Shown: positions 7,947 through 10,681 of the stretch, piece by piece
Layout of the letters: every line of letters starts with the position of its first letter
Position numbering within the stretch: the first letter of the stretch is position 1
NCBI RefSeq assembly: GCF_005518285.1
Contig: NZ_SJDU01000044.1
Span: forward strand, 1-10,681
Direction: 5' to 3'
Length of the DNA stretch: 10,681 nt
Source: Brachyspira catarrhinii
GTDB lineage: Bacteria > Spirochaetota > Brachyspiria > Brachyspirales > Brachyspiraceae
Notes under the pieces: model-generated
Told to the model about the DNA's origin: nothing
Database searches by the model: none
Seen by the model: only the letters and a program-made list of their open reading frames with translations
Program-made: the position numbers and the translations under genes

Positions 7947-8885
7947 TTATTGTAAATCCGCTGGAATCACGATTCCCAATTTTTGAGCCGAATTAGTATT
8001 TATTTTTAAAGATAAATTTTGCAAATATTCTATCGGCATATCTGCGGGTTTCGATTCTCCTTTCAATATTTTTACCGCTTGTTTTGAAGTCAACTTTCCA
8101 AGCTCGTAATAATTGATTCCGTAAGTAGCCAAACCTCCTCTTGGAAGCATTCCTTCTTCTCCGCATATAATCGGTATTTTCGCGGGTTCGGTTATCGATG
8201 CAACGGTAGGCATTCCAGCCGAAACCATATTGTCGGTTGGAACATATATAACGTCAACTTTTCCGATTAAATTTTGAACGACTTGCTGAATTTCGTTAGG
8301 GTTCGTTATCGTGGCGTCTCTTGTGATTAATCCTATTTCTTCCGCTTTCTTTCTCGCAATATCGACTTGATATTTTGAATTCTGTTCGCTCGAATTATAC
8401 AAAAATGCCACTCTTCTCGCGTTTGGAATTAATTTTTTTAACAAATCCATCTGCTCGCTAACGGGAGTCAAATCGGAAGTTCCCGTAACATTTCCGCCTG
8501 GCGCGTTATTGTCCGCAACCAATTTTGAATCCGCTGGGTCTGTAACTGCCGTAATAAGTATCGGTATATCTTTTGTAAGATTTGCAATCGCTTGAGCGGC
8601 TGGAGTCGCAATAGCCAAGATTAAATCGCTTCTGTCGTTAATAAATTTTTGAGAGATGGTTATACAATTTGCCTGTTCTCCTTGAGCGTTTTGATAATCT
8701 ATAATGATGTTTTTTCCGTCTTCGAATCCTTCTTCTTTTAATCCGTCCACAAAACCTCTGTTCGCATCGTCCAATGCTGGATGTTCGACTAATTGCAATA
8801 TTCCAATTTTATAAGCCGAAGATTCGCTTTTTGAACAAGAAAATGCAACCAAAATTATAGATAATATTATTAGTAGTTTTTTCAT
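7947..8885 (-). CDS. ABC transporter substrate-binding lipoprotein (TrpX-like family), no adjacent transporter genes
   Basis: This 312-residue protein has a lipoprotein signal: MKKLL, a hydrophobic core and the lipobox AFSC with Cys17 as the lipidation site. It should be anchored to a membrane and present a two-lobed binding domain. The body matches the ABC substrate-binding family that includes TrpX: TPAAQA (94-99), TAVTDP (112-117), PGGNVTGTSD (129-138), YNSSEQNS (163-170), PTDN (216-219) and GINYYELG (256-263). Known relatives bind aromatic amino acids; the ligand here is not determinable. Relatives usually precede permease and ATPase genes, but a terminator follows this one at once and neither neighbour is a transporter component. 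The start at ATG 8885 is firm: AAAGGAG lies eight bases upstream. Confidence 0.93.
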   Translation of the reverse strand: MKKLLIILSIILVAFSCSKSESSAYKIGILQLVEHPALDDANRGFVDGLKEEGFEDGKNIIIDYQNAQGEQANCITISQKFINDRSDLILAIATPAAQAIANLTKDIPILITAVTDPADSKLVADNNAPGGNVTGTSDLTPVSEQMDLLKKLIPNARRVAFLYNSSEQNSKYQVDIARKKAEEIGLITRDATITNPNEIQQVVQNLIGKVDVIYVPTDNMVSAGMPTVASITEPAKIPIICGEEGMLPRGGLATYGINYYELGKLTSKQAVKILKGESKPADMPIEYLQNLSLKINTNSAQKLGIVIPADLQ

Positions 8886-8937
8886 ATCGTTTTCTCCTTT
8901 CTTTGATAAAATTTTTAATGAAATTACTATTATTGAA

Positions 8938-8965
8938 ATTATACAAAATTTTACAATAAAGTCAA
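8938..8965 (-). promoter_or_regulatory. Strong promoter of the substrate-binding lipoprotein gene
   Basis: TTGACT (8965-8960) and a perfect TATAAT (8943-8938) are separated by 16 bases on the minus strand. The inferred transcription start is near 8931, giving a leader of about 45 bases that includes the AAAGGAG ribosome-binding site. The leader is too short to hold a T-box or riboswitch. The core overlaps the divergent promoter at 8950-8979. Confidence 0.7.
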
Positions 8966-8979
8966 ATATATGATATACT
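8950..8979 (+). promoter_or_regulatory. Promoter of the cysteine hydrolase gene, overlapping the divergent promoter
   Basis: TTTACA (8950-8955, five of six to the -35 consensus) precedes TATACT (8974-8979) by 18 bases. TGA directly before TATACT makes an extended -10 element. Transcription would start near 8986, 24 bases before the ATG. Confidence 0.6.
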
Positions 8980-9009
8980 AAAAAATAAAAAATTAGAGGA
9001 GATTTTATT

Positions 9010-9891
9010 ATGATTGATTTGAAAAATATTGTAAACGAAAAATATATTGGAAAAGAAGAAAACCCGATAAATCAAAACGAAATTTATAATTTTGCCTCTT
9101 CCGTTAATATAAAAAATAATAAAAACGAAGCCTTGCTTATAATAGACGCTCAAAGAGATTTTATTGATATGGAAAAAGGAGCTTTAGCCGTCAAAGGAGC
9201 GACTGAAGATATAAAAAGAATAATAAAATTTATTTACGACAATATTGAAAATCTATCTTCGATTTATACTACAATCGACACTCATAGCTACGATTCGATT
9301 TTTCATCCTTTTTTATGGAAAACTCCAAACGGCGAATATGTCAAACCTTTTACCGAAATCACTTTGGAAAAAATAGAAAATAAAGAAGTTATTCCCGTTT
9401 ATAAAGATATTCAAACGGATTATGTCAAAAAATTAAAAGAGCAAGGAAGTCAAAATTTAATTATTTGGACTTATCATTGCATCTACGGAACTGACGGATG
9501 GCTTATCGAAAAACAGCTTTCAAATATTCTCGCGTTTTTTGAAGCCTCTAAAAAAACTTCCATAAACAAAATAATAAAAGGAACGGATAAATTTACCGAA
9601 ATGTATGGAGCGATAAAACCAGAAGTAATGACGGGAAAAAATAATTATAATAACGATTGGGTAAAAGAAATTAAAAATTACGAAAAAATATTTGTTTGCG
9701 GAGAGGCGAAAGATTATTGCGTTTACGAAACAATTAAACAATTTTGCGAAATTTATAAATCGGAAAAAAATATAACGGAAAAAATTTATTTTATGAATAA
9801 TTGCAGCAGTTCGATTGGAGATGAAAATATTTGTAATAAGAAATATGAAGAGCTTGCAAATAATTATGGAATAAAATTGATAACCGTGTGA
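9010..9891 (+). CDS. Nicotinamidase/isochorismatase-like cysteine hydrolase
   Basis: This 293-residue soluble protein has no signal peptide and carries the superfamily's catalytic set. Asp46 lies in LLIIDAQRDF, Lys190 in IIKGTDKF and Cys237 in CGEAKDYCV. A probable metal-binding group is Asp90-x-His92 with His99 (TTIDTH...FHP). This pattern is closest to nicotinamidases, which hydrolyse nicotinamide to nicotinic acid for NAD salvage. The protein is much longer than typical nicotinamidases (about 180-220 residues), with a ~40-residue polar N-terminal extension and extra sequence between the core motifs. Another amide substrate is therefore possible. The start is well supported by GAGGAG (8996-9001) eight bases before the ATG. 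It is divergent from the substrate-binding lipoprotein with overlapping promoters. Palindromic repeats follow its stop. Confidence 0.85.
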   Translation: MIDLKNIVNEKYIGKEENPINQNEIYNFASSVNIKNNKNEALLIIDAQRDFIDMEKGALAVKGATEDIKRIIKFIYDNIENLSSIYTTIDTHSYDSIFHPFLWKTPNGEYVKPFTEITLEKIENKEVIPVYKDIQTDYVKKLKEQGSQNLIIWTYHCIYGTDGWLIEKQLSNILAFFEASKKTSINKIIKGTDKFTEMYGAIKPEVMTGKNNYNNDWVKEIKNYEKIFVCGEAKDYCVYETIKQFCEIYKSEKNITEKIYFMNNCSSSIGDENICNKKYEELANNYGIKLITV

Positions 9892-9903
9892 AAAATTTAA
9901 TTA

Positions 9904-9981
9904 TCATTGCGAGCGAGTGGAACGAATGAAGCAATCTATAATAAAATAGATTACTTCGGCTATAAAATAGCCTCGTAATGA
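9904..9981. repeat. Palindromic dispersed-repeat element, copy 1
   Basis: The ends TCATTGCGAG (9904-9913) and CTCGTAATGA (9972-9981) are inverse complements with one mismatch. Inside lie two nested hairpins: GAAGCAATCTA (9928-9938) with TAGATTACTTC (9947-9957), and GGCTAT/ATAGCC (9958-9972) around three A's. The element lies 12 bases after the stop of the hydrolase gene. Sequences beginning TCATTGCGAG and containing GAAGCAATC are, from memory, widespread intergenic repeats in many bacterial genomes. I could not check copy number here. Confidence 0.75.
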
Positions 9982-9992
9982 CAAATTTAATG

Positions 9993-10049
9993 TCATTGCG
10001 AGCCGTTGCCTTAAGGCACACAGCGTGAGGCGTAGCAATACGAAAATGA
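9993..10049. repeat. Palindromic dispersed-repeat element, copy 2
   Basis: It starts with the same TCATTGCGAG (9993-10002) as copy 1. It contains the perfect palindrome TGCCTTAAGGCA (10007-10018) and closes with GCAAT (10035-10039), which pairs with ATTGC at 9995-9999. The interior is unrelated to copy 1 and GC-richer than the flanks. The right end of copy 1 (9972-9983) and left end of copy 2 (9991-10002) also form a 12-base inverted repeat with one mismatch and a 7-base loop. Confidence 0.65.
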
Positions 10050-10054
10050 ATATA

Positions 10055-10089
10055 ATAAAAAAAGACACCGCAATAAATACGATGCCTTT
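10055..10089 (-). terminator. Rho-independent terminator of the lipoprotein gene
   Basis: On the minus strand AAAGGCATCGTA (10089-10078) pairs with TGCGGTGTCTTT (10072-10061), including G-U pairs, around a five-base loop. A run of seven T's follows (10063-10057). It lies about 30 bases after the stop at 10120. Confidence 0.82.
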
Positions 10090-10119
10090 AATTTCAAGAA
10101 GCTTAAACGAAAACTTTTA

Positions 10120-10681
10120 TTAACTACCTGCAGAAGTATCTTCAGTTAAAGTTCCTTCGTATTCCGCTTTATAACCGCCGTTATTATATACCGCTCCGCT
10201 TTCCGTAGTTATAGGTCCTCCATTCATGCCCATATATAAATAAAAGGTTATTTTGCTTGTATCTGCAGAATTAAGGGTTATTTGAATATACGATTTATAT
10301 CTAAATCCGTCTAAATCTATATCCTCGCTTGCTATATAACTATTGCCTCCTGAGGATTTAAGTATTATTGGCTCAGTGAAGCTGCTTCCACTATAACTTA
10401 TTGTGTTATCAGTTATAGTTACAAACGCCTGCCCTCCGCTTCCATTTCCTTCCAATATAAATTGGTCTCCGAACCCTTCTGGATTTGAAGTGTAAGATTT
10501 TCTGGTAACACCGCTTCCTACTATGCCTGTATAGGTTTTGCCGTTATACGCGGATAAGTCGGTTGCGGTAGCTTCCGTTCCAGATGCGGTAGGTATCGAG
10601 TCTAAATCTACTCCTCCACTTCCTCCTCCCGTTTTGTCTTCATTCTTACAGCTTACCGAAAACAAGAGCATAAACGATAAT
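10120..10681 (-). CDS. Surface lipoprotein of unknown function (N-terminus beyond window edge)
   Basis: The open frame runs from the right edge to a stop at 10120-10122. The first visible residues are LSFMLLFSVSCKNED, the end of a lipoprotein signal peptide with lipobox SVSC. The true start therefore lies outside the window; the in-frame ATG at 10671 is inside the hydrophobic core and would leave no charged N-terminus. After the cysteine comes a polar, glycine-rich tether (GGGSGG), then about 150 residues rich in Gly, Ser, Thr and Tyr with alternating hydrophobic residues, suggesting beta structure. I recognise no domain or catalytic motif. The protein should be membrane-anchored, possibly surface-exposed. 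A strong terminator follows the gene. Function is unknown. Confidence 0.82.
   Translation of the reverse strand, partial: LSFMLLFSVSCKNEDKTGGGSGGVDLDSIPTASGTEATATDLSAYNGKTYTGIVGSGVTRKSYTSNPEGFGDQFILEGNGSGGQAFVTITDNTISYSGSSFTEPIILKSSGGNSYIASEDIDLDGFRYKSYIQITLNSADTSKITFYLYMGMNGGPITTESGAVYNNGGYKAEYEGTLTEDTSAGS

Noticed and set aside
8962..9153. Minus-strand open frame of 63 codons
   Set aside because: It overlaps the start of the well-supported hydrolase gene and its promoter, has no ribosome-binding site, and shows the Phe/Ile-rich composition expected of an antisense shadow.
9904..9981. Possible tRNA or structured non-coding RNA from the multi-stem fold
   Set aside because: There is no acceptor/CCA end, anticodon loop or T-loop pattern. 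The nearby second copy of the same end sequence fits a dispersed repeat better.
9791..10021. Minus-strand open frame of 76 codons over the palindromic repeats
   Set aside because: It is antisense to the end of the hydrolase gene and runs through the repeat elements; there is no start signal and no recognisable protein pattern.
10120..10671. ATG at 10671 as the true start of the lipoprotein gene
   Set aside because: It falls inside the hydrophobic part of the signal peptide; the open frame continues upstream to the window edge with LSF, so the real start must be outside.

Overview
The window is AT-rich bacterial DNA with compact genes on both strands. The combined signs are low-GC codon use, several chemoreceptor-like proteins, spirochaete-style lipoproteins and an exported ankyrin-repeat protein. 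These fit a host-associated spirochaete, most likely Brachyspira. That is inference from gene style; there is no marker gene here that proves it.

Left part (1-5230, all minus strand). Reading in the direction of transcription, a MATE-type drug/cation exporter is followed after 88 bases by two consecutive receptor-like genes. Both receptors have seven predicted membrane helices at the N-terminus and a long cytoplasmic coiled coil. The coiled coil resembles the signalling hairpin of methyl-accepting chemotaxis proteins. The two genes are separated by only 8 bases, and the second receptor's ribosome-binding site overlaps the stop codon of the first. The downstream receptor keeps a recognisable hairpin tip. 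The upstream one keeps only part of it. Both have glutamine where chemoreceptors have a nearly invariant glutamate. This pair is the most unusual object in the window. The downstream gene runs off the left edge.

Middle (5230-7850). A divergent intergenic region with a 25-base AT-rich palindrome separates the MATE gene from a secreted protein made almost entirely of ankyrin repeats. Those repeats alternate strictly between two types, giving a 66-residue (198-base) super-period that is also visible in the DNA. Convergent to it is truA (tRNA pseudouridine synthase).

Right part (7850-10681). A lipoprotein of the ABC substrate-binding family (TrpX-like) sits on the minus strand, closed by a good hairpin-plus-T-tract terminator. 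No permease or ATPase gene is adjacent on either side within the window. Divergent from it is a cysteine hydrolase of the nicotinamidase/isochorismatase superfamily. The core promoters of these two genes overlap back to back. Behind the hydrolase are two palindromic dispersed-repeat copies, richer in GC than their surroundings. They are followed by the terminator of a minus-strand surface lipoprotein whose N-terminus lies outside the window.

No rRNA, tRNA, CRISPR array, transposase or phage gene was seen. No intergenic stretch exceeds 300 bases; the longest (9892-10119) holds the palindromic repeats and a terminator.
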